NCBI RefSeq assembly: GCF_963675985.1
Contig: NZ_OY780958.1
Location: forward strand, 1,984,001 to 2,048,000
Source: an uncultured Roseibium sp.
Lineage (GTDB): Bacteria > Pseudomonadota > Alphaproteobacteria > Rhizobiales > Stappiaceae
Direction of reading: 5' to 3'
Length of the DNA stretch: 64,000 nt
The number at the start of each line of letters is the position of its first letter. Position 1 is the stretch's first letter. Shown here piece after piece: positions 18,114 through 26,224 of this stretch. The notes below the pieces were generated by a model. The model ran no database searches. It had not been told where the DNA came from and worked only from the letters and a program-made list of their open reading frames with translations. The position numbers and the translations under genes were made by a program.

Positions 18114-18476
18114 ATGGCCCGTCGGCAAGACGCTCAGAACCTCATGAGGCGTCGAAACATCTGGTACTGGCGAGCCCGCCTCCCCGTTTCTCTTTTTGAA
18201 TCAGGTCTTAACTGCAAACTATCACTGAGCTTGAGACAGTCGGACTTCAATAGAGCGAAGTTCATGGCGCGACGTATGAATACGATGCTGGCTGAATTGA
18301 GCATGAGATCGGGTTTGGGGATGACGCGACAAGAAAGCCTTCGAGTTCTATTTAGAGCGAAAATCGACCGCATGAACGATTTGACGAAAGCCCTTTTCGT
18401 CGCTGCGAAGGCAACGGGCTATCACCTCAATCCGGTAAATCTGGAAGCTGACGTTATCAACGGATGGACGTACTGA
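18114..18476 (+). pseudogene. Tyrosine-type integrase, N-terminal fragment
   Basis: Only about 120 residues remain. The motif MRRRNIWYWRARLPVSLFES followed by LSLSLRQSDFNRAKFMARRM matches the N-terminal domain that opens many phage-type integrases (the 'R-x-x-YYxRRxP' start, then a 'A-x-x-x-A-x-x-L' helix). The catalytic domain with its R-H-R-Y residues is missing. The frame ends at a TGA at 18474-18476 that is itself the first three bases of the neighbouring IS end (TGAACCG), so the IS insertion truncated the gene. Together with the tRNA-Gln just upstream this marks the relic of an integrated element. The family call rests on an N-terminal domain only. Confidence 0.6.
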
Positions 18477-18690
18477 ACCGTACCGGGTTTGCCGGAGGTT
18501 GTTTGGTTTGAGTTATGCGGCCACGGCCGGTTGAACCAGCGGTGCGTGGTATTGTTCATCCGCTTGAGCCGGAGGCATGTTTCCTATGGGCTCCAGAAGT
18601 CGTCGGTAATTGAACCAGTCGACCCATTAAAGCGTTGCGAACTCGACGGCTTCGAAGTTGCGCCACGGCAGGCGATCGGAAGACCAGCAA
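18474..18690 (-). mobile_element. IS3-family insertion sequence remnant (right end)
   Basis: The minus strand reads WVDWFNYRRLLEPIGNMPPA and then QADEQYHAPLVQPAVAA before a stop at 18513-18515. This is the well-known C-terminus of IS3-family transposases. Upstream in the same frame are LPWRNFEAVEFATL and then TAA (18627-18629) where the family has Glu, so the piece is dead. The terminal repeat begins at 18474 with TGAACCGTACCGGG and continues GTTTGCCGGAGG. Only the last 60 or so codons are recognisable; beyond about 18690 the match fades and no left end is seen. The stretch 18690-18750 holds nothing I can identify. Confidence 0.75.
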
Positions 18691-18750
18691 GGCTCTTTTG
18701 ACACCCGAAACGATAGGATCGAGCTGCGCGACGATGGCGAAGGAGAGCCT

Positions 18751-19725
18751 TCAGCCGCGTCCGGTGCCGACATGGTTGAGCAGCGGACGCCCCGACGCAA
18801 GACGGTTGACGTTTTCCGCGCAGGTTTCGACGCGGCGCCGGACGGTACCCTCGGTCCAGCCGGACATGTGCGGGGTGATCACGACATTGGGCAATGTGTC
18901 AAAGGGCAGATTGCCCGGCATCGGATTCGGCTGATCGGCGGACGGATAGACATACCAGGTGTCGATAATTGCGCCGCCGATTCGTTTCTCCGACAACGCG
19001 GTGAAAAGTGCGGCCTCTTCGACAACCGCTCCCCGGCCGACATTCATGACGATCGCATTGGGCTGCATGGCGGCGAACGCTTCGGCCCCGATAAGGCCAT
19101 GGGTCTCGGCGGTTAACGGCAGGGTGTTCAGAACGATGTCGACCTTTCCGAGCATCTCTGAAAGCGCGTCCAGTCCGTAAACCCCGGTATAACCGGCGCC
19201 ATCTACCGCGGAGCGGTTGGCCACATGCACGTCCATCCCGAAGGCCAGCGCCCGCGCCGCCACGGTTCGACCGATATGGCCGTGCCCGATGATGCCGATG
19301 CTTTGACTGCCGAGTTCCGTCCGCAATCCGTCCGGTCCCCCGGCCCAGTAAAACCAGTCGCCCTTGCGCAGGCGCGTATCCGCATCGGCAATCGGAACAT
19401 GGCGGGACAACAGCGCCGCCATGACATACTCAGCGATCGCTTCCTCATGACCGAAGGCATTGCATATCGTGCAGGACGCGGGAAGCGCGCGGAAATCAAT
19501 TCCGTCATAGCCGGCCGCAGGCAGTTGGTAGAGCCGCGCGGACAGAGCAGGCAGATCCCGGCCATAGCGGATACCGATCACAACGTCCGCTTCCGCCAGG
19601 GCCTCGGCCTCTCCCGGAGCTTCAAGGCTGTCCGCCAAAAGACGCACCTCCGCCGGTCCGTCGAGAAGGTCCTCGAAACCCGGATGGAAGGCCGCTGCAT
19701 TCTTTCCGAAAAAGACGATTTTCAT
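18751..19725 (-). CDS. D-isomer-specific 2-hydroxyacid dehydrogenase family protein
   Basis: A 324-aa NAD(P)-dependent oxidoreductase. The Rossmann loop IGIIGHGHIGRTVAARALAF (about 143-162), catalytic Arg231 in MNVGRGAVVEEAAL and catalytic His286 in VVITPHMSGWTEG are present. The Glu of the family's DVFxxEP motif is replaced: DTWYVYP has Tyr260 at that place, so the proton relay is altered. Related enzymes reduce 2-keto acids such as hydroxypyruvate or 2-ketogluconate. I took the ATG at 19725 (MKIVFFGK), where homology begins; the open frame to 19986 is an overlap with the SDR gene. It lies 20 bp after that gene on the same strand and close to the IS scar. Confidence 0.85.
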   Translation of the reverse strand: MKIVFFGKNAAAFHPGFEDLLDGPAEVRLLADSLEAPGEAEALAEADVVIGIRYGRDLPALSARLYQLPAAGYDGIDFRALPASCTICNAFGHEEAIAEYVMAALLSRHVPIADADTRLRKGDWFYWAGGPDGLRTELGSQSIGIIGHGHIGRTVAARALAFGMDVHVANRSAVDGAGYTGVYGLDALSEMLGKVDIVLNTLPLTAETHGLIGAEAFAAMQPNAIVMNVGRGAVVEEAALFTALSEKRIGGAIIDTWYVYPSADQPNPMPGNLPFDTLPNVVITPHMSGWTEGTVRRRVETCAENVNRLASGRPLLNHVGTGRG

Positions 19726-19745
19726 TCTGTTTATCCGGAAAGAGG

Positions 19746-20513
19746 TCAAAGCACGGAAATCATGCCGCCATCGGCATAGATGATCTGCCCGGAGACATAG
19801 TTCGATGCATCCGAGGCCAGATAGATGGCCGTGCCGGCCAGTTCTTCGGGTAGCCCCCAGCGGCGCATCGGTGTCCGCCCCTTGACCCAGGCATCGAACT
19901 CGGGATTCGACAGCAGCGCCTCGTTCATGTCGGTGACCATGTAGCCGGGCCCGATTGCATTGGCCTGGATTCCTTTTTCTCCCCATTCGGCAGCCATCGC
20001 GCGGGTCAGCATTTTGATGCCCCCTTTGGCAACCGTGTAAGGAGCCACGGTCGCGCGGGCGAGTTCCGACGTGAGAGAGCCGATGTTGATAATCTTGCCC
20101 CGGCCGCGGGCGGCCATGCGCCGAGCCGCTTCGCGTCCGACGACAAAAGCCGCGGTGAGGTTGATGTCGATCACCCGCTGCCAGTCTTTCGTTTCCAGTT
20201 CCAGCATTGGCTTGCGGAACTGGATACCGGCGTTATTGACCAGAATGTCGACGGCAATCCCCTCGGCATCGAGAGCCTCGAACGCGGCAAGGACGTGGGC
20301 CTCGTCGGCAACGTCGAAAGCGCTCTCAAGAACGTCGAAACCGGCCGCGCGCATCTCGGTTGCAGCCTCGGACAGCCGGTCAGTATTCACCCCGTTGAGA
20401 ATGACCCGAGCTCCCGCACCTGCAAGTCCTTCCGCAAACGCACGCCCGAGCCCCCGGGAAGAGCCCGTGACCAGGGCTGTCTTGCCCGTCAAATCGAAAA
20501 GTGCCAGTGACAT
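19746..20513 (-). CDS. idnO: SDR oxidoreductase, gluconate 5-dehydrogenase-like
   Basis: A classical short-chain dehydrogenase of 255 aa: cofactor loop ALVTGSSRGLGRAFAEGLA, NNAGIQFRKPMLELE, catalytic Ser in NIGSLTSELA, Tyr-x-x-x-Lys in APYTVAKGG, and the PGYMVTDMNEALL region. The combination NNAGIQFRKP, YTVAKGGIKMLTRAMA and YVSGQIIYADGG is typical of gluconate 5-dehydrogenase (IdnO), which interconverts 5-ketogluconate and gluconate. A probable L-idonate dehydrogenase gene lies at 28702 under the same type of operator, which supports the reading. The symbol is tentative, as SDR specificity is hard to read from sequence. Confidence 0.75.
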   Translation of the reverse strand: MSLALFDLTGKTALVTGSSRGLGRAFAEGLAGAGARVILNGVNTDRLSEAATEMRAAGFDVLESAFDVADEAHVLAAFEALDAEGIAVDILVNNAGIQFRKPMLELETKDWQRVIDINLTAAFVVGREAARRMAARGRGKIINIGSLTSELARATVAPYTVAKGGIKMLTRAMAAEWGEKGIQANAIGPGYMVTDMNEALLSNPEFDAWVKGRTPMRRWGLPEELAGTAIYLASDASNYVSGQIIYADGGMISVL

Positions 20514-20639
20514 TGTCTCTCCCCAGTTATCAGTCTTCCGCCGATCCGGCTTCGAGAAAGCGGACGGCCATCATTCTTGCTCGTGTCAGACCTGACTATC
20601 CGGTCGTTCATCGCGGAGCCGGCCTTTAGCCCTTGGCGA

Positions 20640-21329
20640 TCATTCGTGCCCCGATCCGGCTTCGGCCCGTAGACCGTGCCACCGCTGTTCCTCTTCGATA
20701 ACAGGGCGAATATCTTCCGCCAGATGACCGAGGTGCCGGTCGATTGCCGCGCGAAGGGCTTCGACATCGCGCGCCTCAAGCGCATCCAGTATCGATCTGT
20801 GCTCGCCGATCACCCGAACCCTGTTCCGTTTCTGGCTGGCAGCGAGGAACCTCGCCCGCCACAGACGGGCCAGATAAGCCCGGTACGTTTCGGCAAGAGA
20901 CGCGTTGTGCGATGCCTTGGCGATCGCGGTGTGAAACGCCATGTCGATCTCGAACAGGTCGAGCGGATCGGCCTGGTCGTAACAATCGGACATGCGTTGA
21001 TTGAGAGTGCGCAACTCGGCCAGATCGGCAGCCGTGGCGTTCTCGCAGGCGAGTTCGGCGGAGAGCTTCTCAAGTGCCATGAGCACGGCCACCTGATCGG
21101 ATATCTCCTTGAAGCTCGGCCTGGCCACGATCGGGCTGCGCGACGGGCGCAGGATGACCAGGCCTTCCTTCGCCAACATGCGAATTGCCTCGCGCATCGG
21201 AGTCCGGCTCACCCCCAATTCAGAAGCGTTGTCTCTTTCCTTGATCGGAGAATCCGGAGGCAGCTTGCCACGAAGAATATCCCGGCGAAGGCGTGCCGCG
21301 ATTTCATCTGCCAAGTTCGGTTCCGACAT
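20640..21329 (-). CDS. GntR-family transcriptional regulator (FCD/FadR subfamily)
   Basis: A 229-residue regulator with an N-terminal winged helix (LADEIAARLRRDILRGKLPP, ELGVSRTPMREAIRMLAKEG, LVILRPSRSPIVARP) and an all-helical FCD effector domain from about 85, with a metal or acid site suggested by DLFEIDMAFHTAIAKASHN and RVIGEHRSILDALEARD. FCD regulators are released from DNA by small organic acids. It is divergent from the TRAP operon, and the 234 bp between them hold two TGGTATACCA palindromes, the expected targets. A third copy precedes idnD. I infer local repression of the sugar-acid regulon, including its own gene. Confidence 0.9.
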   Translation of the reverse strand: MSEPNLADEIAARLRRDILRGKLPPDSPIKERDNASELGVSRTPMREAIRMLAKEGLVILRPSRSPIVARPSFKEISDQVAVLMALEKLSAELACENATAADLAELRTLNQRMSDCYDQADPLDLFEIDMAFHTAIAKASHNASLAETYRAYLARLWRARFLAASQKRNRVRVIGEHRSILDALEARDVEALRAAIDRHLGHLAEDIRPVIEEEQRWHGLRAEAGSGHE

Positions 21330-21424
21330 TCAACTGCTCCGAGACGGCCCAAACCCGGCCTGATCCCAGTCCTTTTTCGACTTGGTTAAATCTGTGTTTC
21401 CGAGAGAAACGAAAGAATTCCAAA

Positions 21425-21438
21425 TTTGGTATACCAAA
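21425..21438. promoter_or_regulatory. GntR operator 1 (TTTGGTATACCAAA)
   Basis: A perfect 14-bp palindrome with core TGGTATACCA, 96 bp upstream of the divergent regulator start and 126 bp upstream of dctP. Form and place fit an FCD-type GntR site. Confidence 0.75.
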
Positions 21439-21482
21439 ATCCGTTGATTGTCGAGGCCGCTTTCGTTAGCTTGGTTTCGGGA

Positions 21483-21494
21483 TTGGTATACCAA
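21483..21494. promoter_or_regulatory. GntR operator 2 (TTGGTATACCAA)
   Basis: A second perfect palindrome with the same TGGTATACCA core, centred 57 bp from operator 1 and 70 bp before the dctP start. Two sites in one divergent promoter suggest control of both genes and possibly looping. Confidence 0.75.
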
Positions 21495-21563
21495 AGCGGA
21501 ACGGATAACCGCAGCCAGAACCATTTCAAAGGCCTTTAGAAGGCTGACTAGGGAGGAAAAGAT

Positions 21564-22574
21564 ATGCAATTTAAATCGATTATAACGTCGGTCGCCGTCA
21601 CTGCCCTGATGGCTATTCCGGCAGCGGCTCAGGATACCCACCTCAGGATCCAGACGCACTATGGTCCGGAAACGATATCGGGCAAGAATGCCGCACAGTT
21701 CGTTGATGACGTGCAGGTCATGTCGAACGGCGAAATCACGATCGAGATGTTCTATTCATCCTCGGTCGTCGCCTCGGTCGAAACCTTCGACGCTGCGGCC
21801 AACGGCATCCTCGACTGCGACATGACCGGCGGCGCCTACCAGACCGGCAAGAACCCGGCCTTCCAGTTCGTCGGCGACATCATGGGCGGCTACGACACGC
21901 CCTATCAGCAGCTGGGCTGGCTCTACAAGGGCGGCGGCTACGAGGCCGCTCAGAAGCTTTACAATGAATATGGCATGCAGCTTGTCGGCTGGTGGGTCGT
22001 TGGTCAGGAATCGCTTGCCTCGTCGAAGCCGCTCGATACTGTGGAGGACTTCAAGGACTGGAAGTTCCGCTCTCCTCCGGGAATGGAAACCAAGATCTTC
22101 GAAAAGCTCGGCGCCAAGCCGATCGTGATGGACTTCACCGAAATCTTTACCGCGCTTGAGTCCGGTATCATCGATGGCGCCGATGCTTCGATCCTTGCCA
22201 ACAACAAGGGCATGGGCCTCTATGACATCGTCAAGCATGCCACCTATCCGGGCTTCCATTCGATGCCGTCGGACCATCTGGCCTGCAACAAGGACGTTTG
22301 GGACAACATGCCCGAACATCACCGCCGCATCATAGACACCGCGATGCAGAAGCTCGCGCTCCAGCAGGCACTGACGGCCGAGTTCGAAAACAACAAGGCC
22401 GCCGCGGAACTGCGCGCTGCCGGGGTACAGCTGCATGACCTGAGCCCGGAAGCCCGTGCTGCTTTCCGTGCCGCTGCCGTTTCCACCTGGCCGGAGTTCG
22501 CCACCACCGACGAAGCCAAGGCTCTGGTTGCAAGCCATATCGCCTACCTGAAGTCTCAGGGCTGGATCGACTGA
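21564..22574 (+). CDS. dctP: TRAP transporter substrate-binding protein (DctP family)
   Basis: A 336-aa periplasmic protein with a signal peptide (MQFKSIITSVAVTALMAIPA, cut near AQDT). It shows the DctP pattern: FVDDVQVMSNGEITIEMFYS, FDAAANGILDCDMTGGAY, a FRSPPGMETKIFEKLGAKPI block with the Arg that binds the substrate carboxylate, and FTALESGIIDGADAS. It captures an organic acid and hands it to the DctQM permease encoded downstream. The subgroup resembles binding proteins annotated for mannitol/chloroaromatic-type TRAP systems, which also take alpha-keto and sugar acids. The neighbours suggest a sugar acid such as idonate. GGGAGGA lies upstream of the ATG, and two GntR operators precede the gene. 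Confidence 0.93.
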   Translation: MQFKSIITSVAVTALMAIPAAAQDTHLRIQTHYGPETISGKNAAQFVDDVQVMSNGEITIEMFYSSSVVASVETFDAAANGILDCDMTGGAYQTGKNPAFQFVGDIMGGYDTPYQQLGWLYKGGGYEAAQKLYNEYGMQLVGWWVVGQESLASSKPLDTVEDFKDWKFRSPPGMETKIFEKLGAKPIVMDFTEIFTALESGIIDGADASILANNKGMGLYDIVKHATYPGFHSMPSDHLACNKDVWDNMPEHHRRIIDTAMQKLALQQALTAEFENNKAAAELRAAGVQLHDLSPEARAAFRAAAVSTWPEFATTDEAKALVASHIAYLKSQGWID

Positions 22575-22597
22575 TCACCCGACAGGCTTAGAAAAAC

Positions 22598-22627
22598 GCC
22601 GGCGGGTCCCATTTCGGGCTCGCCGGC
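22598..22627 (+). promoter_or_regulatory. Intercistronic hairpin between dctP and dctQ
   Basis: GCCGGCG (22598-22604) pairs with CGCCGGC (22621-22627), with a further CCC/GGG inside the loop. No T-run follows. Such hairpins often protect the 3' end of the highly expressed binding-protein message and attenuate the permease genes. Confidence 0.55.
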
Positions 22628-22675
22628 TTCCGGACCTTCGCGCATGGAGGTTCCGTTCCGGGAGGGGGATGTCTT

Positions 22676-23488
22676 ATGGAACGAGAAGGGGTATGGCTGG
22701 GCCCGCTTCGGAAGCCGGTCAAATGGGCCATGTATGTGTCCCTGGCGATTCTGGCGGTCAGTTATCTCTGGGTGATCTTCGCCGATCTTGCACTCGGCTG
22801 GGACATCGGAATGCGGGAGATGCTGCGGCCGGACGGCAATCTGTCGGCTTATCTGATCCTCTGGTCTTTCTTTTTCTCCGTCCTGTTCTCCTCGCTCTAC
22901 TTTTCCGACAACATCGGGGCCATCGAGCCCCGGCCTGACGGTTTCTTTGACTGGTTTTCACTGATCCTGGGCAGGGTCGGCATGATCGCCATCGTCTTCA
23001 TCGTTCTGGTGATGATGTACGAAGTCGTGGCGCGCTACGTTTTTGAAAAACCCACCCTTTGGGCGAACGAACTCTCGCTCTGGGTTGCCGGATTCACGTT
23101 TCTGCTCGCGGGCCTCTATGCGATGCAGCAGCGTAGCCATATCCGGATTTACATCATTTACGATATCATGCCCCGCTGGGCGCAAAAGACCTCCGATATC
23201 CTCTCGGTCGTGCTGATCTGGTGCTTCACCATTGCCCTTGTCTGGGGTGGTTACAACGAAGCCTCCGCCAAGCTGATGCGCTGGGAAAAATTCGGAACCG
23301 CATGGGATCCGCCCCTTCCCGCCACGCTGAAGACCGGGATCCTCGTCATCATTTCACTGGTCGCGGTTCAGGCGCTCTCCAATCTCATCGCCGACTGGAA
23401 CAAAGCCCCGGAACACCATTCGCCGGCCGACGAGATCGACGACGTCGAAATCGAGAATATCCGCAGCACGCTGGGGGAGAAGAACTGA
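22676..23488 (+). CDS. dctQ: TRAP transporter small permease (DctQ family)
   Basis: A 270-aa membrane protein, longer than the usual 160-200 aa. An extra N-terminal part has two hydrophobic helices (about 21-42 and 57-78). The DctQ core starts near residue 88: RVGMIAIVFIVLVMMYEVVARYVF, PTLWANELSLWVAGFTFLLAGLYA (the W-A-x-E-L motif), IYIIYDIMPRW, and VVLIWCFTIALVWGGYNEA. It forms the membrane complex with DctM. The long form with an N-terminal extension is typical of the mannitol/chloroaromatic TRAP subgroup. GGAGGGGG precedes the ATG; the stop is one base before the dctM start. Confidence 0.9.
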   Translation: MEREGVWLGPLRKPVKWAMYVSLAILAVSYLWVIFADLALGWDIGMREMLRPDGNLSAYLILWSFFFSVLFSSLYFSDNIGAIEPRPDGFFDWFSLILGRVGMIAIVFIVLVMMYEVVARYVFEKPTLWANELSLWVAGFTFLLAGLYAMQQRSHIRIYIIYDIMPRWAQKTSDILSVVLIWCFTIALVWGGYNEASAKLMRWEKFGTAWDPPLPATLKTGILVIISLVAVQALSNLIADWNKAPEHHSPADEIDDVEIENIRSTLGEKN

Positions 23489-23489
23489 C

Positions 23490-25118
23490 ATGGAATTCCT
23501 CGAGTTCTTCTCCTGGATGAAGGTTTCCGATATCGGCACACTCAGTTTGATCCTGCTGATCGGGATGTTCTTTCTTCTGGCAATCGGCATGCCTCTCGGC
23601 TTCGCCTCCGCCTTTCTGGCTGTTGCCACGCTCGTCATGAAATTCGGTCCCGAACTGCTCTTCGGCCACTTCGGCCGCGGTCCGCTGAACGTGCTGGCTC
23701 AGGCGATTTACCGTCAAATGACGAACTACGTGCTGATATCAGTGCCGCTTTTCATTTTCATGGCCTCGCTTCTCGAACGATCCGGCATTGCGCGCGACAT
23801 GTATTCCTCGCTCAATATCTGGCTGTCCCGCACCCGTGGCGGCATCGCGTTCGTCACCGCAATCATGGCGGTGCTGATGGCGGCCATGTCCGGCATCATC
23901 GGCGGCGAGGTTGTCCTTCTCGGTCTGATCGCCCTGCCGCAAATGCTGCGCCTCGGCTACAATCAGAACCTGGCCATCGGCACGATCTGCGCCTCCGGCA
24001 CGCTCGGCACGATGATCCCGCCTTCCATCGTGCTGATCATGTATGGGCTCGTCACCGAGACCTCGATCAAGTCTCTCTTCACAGCTTCTTTCCTGCCCGG
24101 GTTCATGCTCGCGTCGTTCTTCATCGTCTATATTTTCATCCGGACCCGGCTGAACCCCAGCCTGGCACCGCTCCCGGAGGACGATCCAGACGACCCGCCT
24201 GGCAGCGAAAAGGCCCTGATGTTTGCAGGCTTTCTTGCCCGCCTTACTCTGTGGGTCACCGGCGTTCTGCTGGCTCGCGCCCTCTTCTTCACGGCAACCG
24301 GCGCAAACGCAATCAAGGAAGGTGTCGATCCGGTTCCGCTCGGCATGGTTTCCGACATTCCGTTCATCGTCGGCGCAGGCGTCATCGCCGCGGCACTTAT
24401 CTCCTTCGTCATCGGGCGCGAACGCACCGCCCGCGGCTGGCATCTCGGTCGCGGCCTGATTGCACCGACCGTGGTGATCGGCGTGGTGCTCGGCTCGATC
24501 TACGGTGGCATCACAGGTATCACCGAGGCCGCCGGTATGGGAGTGATCGCGGTGTTCGTCATCGGGCTCATCCGTCGCGAGATGACATCGGATATCGTCT
24601 GGGAGAGTATCATTCGCACGCTGCGTTCCACTGGCACCATCATCTGGGTCACCATTGGCGCCGCCGCACTCGCCGGCGCCTATACGCTCGCGGGTGGGCC
24701 AGCATACGTGGCCAAACTGATCGTCGGCTCCGAACTCCCGACAATGGGGGTCATCCTGATGATGATGGCAATCTTCCTGGTCATGGGCATGTTCATGGAT
24801 TGGGTGGGCATCGTGCTTCTGATCATGCCGGTCTTCCTGCCCATCGTTTTGAAACTGCCGGCGGCGGAGATCGGATTTCTCGGCGGGCTCGAACCGAAAT
24901 TCGTCGCCATCTGGTTCGGCGTGGTCTTCTGCATGAACATGCAGGTGAGCTTTCTGTCGCCGCCCTTCGGTCCGGCCGCGTTCTACCTCAAGTCCGTGGC
25001 GCCGGCGCATATTTCGCTGACCGACATCTTCAAGGGTTTTCTGCCATTTATCGCAATCCAACTTCTGGCGCTGTCGGTACTGCTGTTCTGGCCGTCGATC
25101 GTGACCCTGTTCCTGTAG
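23490..25118 (+). CDS. dctM: TRAP transporter large permease (DctM family)
   Basis: This 542-aa, about 13-helix protein is the sodium-coupled translocating subunit. DctM landmarks seen: GMFFLLAIGMPLGFASAFLA, VPLFIFMASLLERSGIARDM, AAMSGIIGGEVVLLGLIALP, GTICASGTLGTMIPPSIVLI with the characteristic G-T-x-x-P-P-S-I, and FLVMGMFMDWVGIVLLIMPV in the second half. A hydrophilic loop near 225-245 is acidic and Pro-rich (PEDDPDDPP). It is longer than the 425-aa classical DctM by an insertion, matching the longer DctQ. It follows dctQ directly and ends before a GC-rich hairpin at 25132. Confidence 0.94.
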   Translation: MEFLEFFSWMKVSDIGTLSLILLIGMFFLLAIGMPLGFASAFLAVATLVMKFGPELLFGHFGRGPLNVLAQAIYRQMTNYVLISVPLFIFMASLLERSGIARDMYSSLNIWLSRTRGGIAFVTAIMAVLMAAMSGIIGGEVVLLGLIALPQMLRLGYNQNLAIGTICASGTLGTMIPPSIVLIMYGLVTETSIKSLFTASFLPGFMLASFFIVYIFIRTRLNPSLAPLPEDDPDDPPGSEKALMFAGFLARLTLWVTGVLLARALFFTATGANAIKEGVDPVPLGMVSDIPFIVGAGVIAAALISFVIGRERTARGWHLGRGLIAPTVVIGVVLGSIYGGITGITEAAGMGVIAVFVIGLIRREMTSDIVWESIIRTLRSTGTIIWVTIGAAALAGAYTLAGGPAYVAKLIVGSELPTMGVILMMMAIFLVMGMFMDWVGIVLLIMPVFLPIVLKLPAAEIGFLGGLEPKFVAIWFGVVFCMNMQVSFLSPPFGPAAFYLKSVAPAHISLTDIFKGFLPFIAIQLLALSVLLFWPSIVTLFL

Positions 25119-25131
25119 GGTCCTTGGCCTT

Positions 25132-25166
25132 GTCCCGCGGACGGCGGACCCGGCCGCCCGCGGGAC
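25132..25166 (+). terminator. GC-rich hairpin at the end of the TRAP genes
   Basis: GTCCCGCGG (25132-25140) pairs with CCGCGGGAC (25158-25166), a 9-bp stem with a 17-base loop, 14 bp after the dctM stop. There is no T-run, so it may stabilise the 3' end or act with Rho rather than be an intrinsic terminator. Confidence 0.5.
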
Positions 25167-25336
25167 CTTGACGACACCCTGTCCTTTCATCCCTCACGCG
25201 CAAACATGAAAACTGTTCGACTTTCCACGGCTGACACTGTCGTAACCGCAACCAGGGAATGTGCCCCCGGCGCAGCGGCAGAACAAACGATGCTTACCCA
25301 GCTTGACGATTTAAAACCACGATTGGAGTTCAAATC

Positions 25337-26224
25337 ATGACTAAACCACGGATCGGTTTCATTGGATTGGGTCTGATGGGCGCCGCAATGGTCGAGCGTC
25401 TGCAAAGCCTCGGATATGAACTCACGGTAATTGCCAACCGCTCCCGCAAGGCCATCGACGATGCCGTAGCGCGTGGTGCCACGGAGGCCGGGACCTCGGC
25501 TGAGCTTGCCGCCGCCTCGGATATCGTCATGTTCTGCATGGACACGTCCGCCAGCGTTGAATCCCGGGTCTACGGAGATGAAGGCGTCCTTGCCGGTCTC
25601 AAGGAAGGGTCGGTCGTCATCGACTTCGGCACCTCCCTCCCCGGTTCCACGCAAAAGATAGGTGCTGACATGGCCGCGAAAGGCGCCGTTTATCTCGACG
25701 CGCCGCTTGGAAGAACCCCGGCCCATGCCAAGGACGGTCTCCTGAACATCATGTGCTCGGGCGACGAGGCGACCTACCAGAAGGTCAAGCCGGTGCTCGA
25801 TGATTTGGGTGAAAACGTCTTCCACCTCGGCCCGCTCGGCACCGGCCATACGATCAAGCTCATAAACAACTTCTTTGCAATGACCACGGCCTGCGCCATG
25901 GCCGAAGCATTTGCGATGGCCGATCGTGCCGACGTCCCGCGCGACAAGCTCTATCAGGTGATGTCCGCCGGTCCGCTTCATTCCGGCATGATGGACTTCG
26001 TCAGGAACTTCGCCATGGACGGAAAGATCGATCTGGCCTTCTCACTGGGCAATGCATCCAAGGACGTGGGTTATTATCGTCAGATGGCCGAAGGGCTTGG
26101 CGCGAATTCCCGCATGAGCTCGGCTGCGGCCGACACGCTGAAGGAAGCGCTCGGCGCTGGCTGGGGGGATCGCATGGTTCCCGAAATCGTCGATTATCTG
26201 GCTGGGAGCATGGACGGGAAATGA
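25337..26224 (+). CDS. 3-hydroxyisobutyrate/tartronate-semialdehyde-type dehydrogenase
   Basis: A 295-residue beta-hydroxyacid dehydrogenase (GarR/MmsB family). The NAD(P) loop IGFIGLGLMGAAMVERLQSL opens the protein, and GSVVIDFGTSLPGSTQKIGA and FLDAPLGRTPAHAKDGLLNI-like substrate-binding segments follow. The catalytic Lys is in TGHTIKLINNFFAMTT. The C-terminal helical domain ends DYLAGSMDGK. Family members oxidise 3-hydroxyisobutyrate, tartronate semialdehyde/glycerate or similar acids. In this locus a role in oxidising the imported acid or its product is likely. It overlaps the next SDR gene by 4 bp (ATGA). Confidence 0.88.
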   Translation: MTKPRIGFIGLGLMGAAMVERLQSLGYELTVIANRSRKAIDDAVARGATEAGTSAELAAASDIVMFCMDTSASVESRVYGDEGVLAGLKEGSVVIDFGTSLPGSTQKIGADMAAKGAVYLDAPLGRTPAHAKDGLLNIMCSGDEATYQKVKPVLDDLGENVFHLGPLGTGHTIKLINNFFAMTTACAMAEAFAMADRADVPRDKLYQVMSAGPLHSGMMDFVRNFAMDGKIDLAFSLGNASKDVGYYRQMAEGLGANSRMSSAAADTLKEALGAGWGDRMVPEIVDYLAGSMDGK

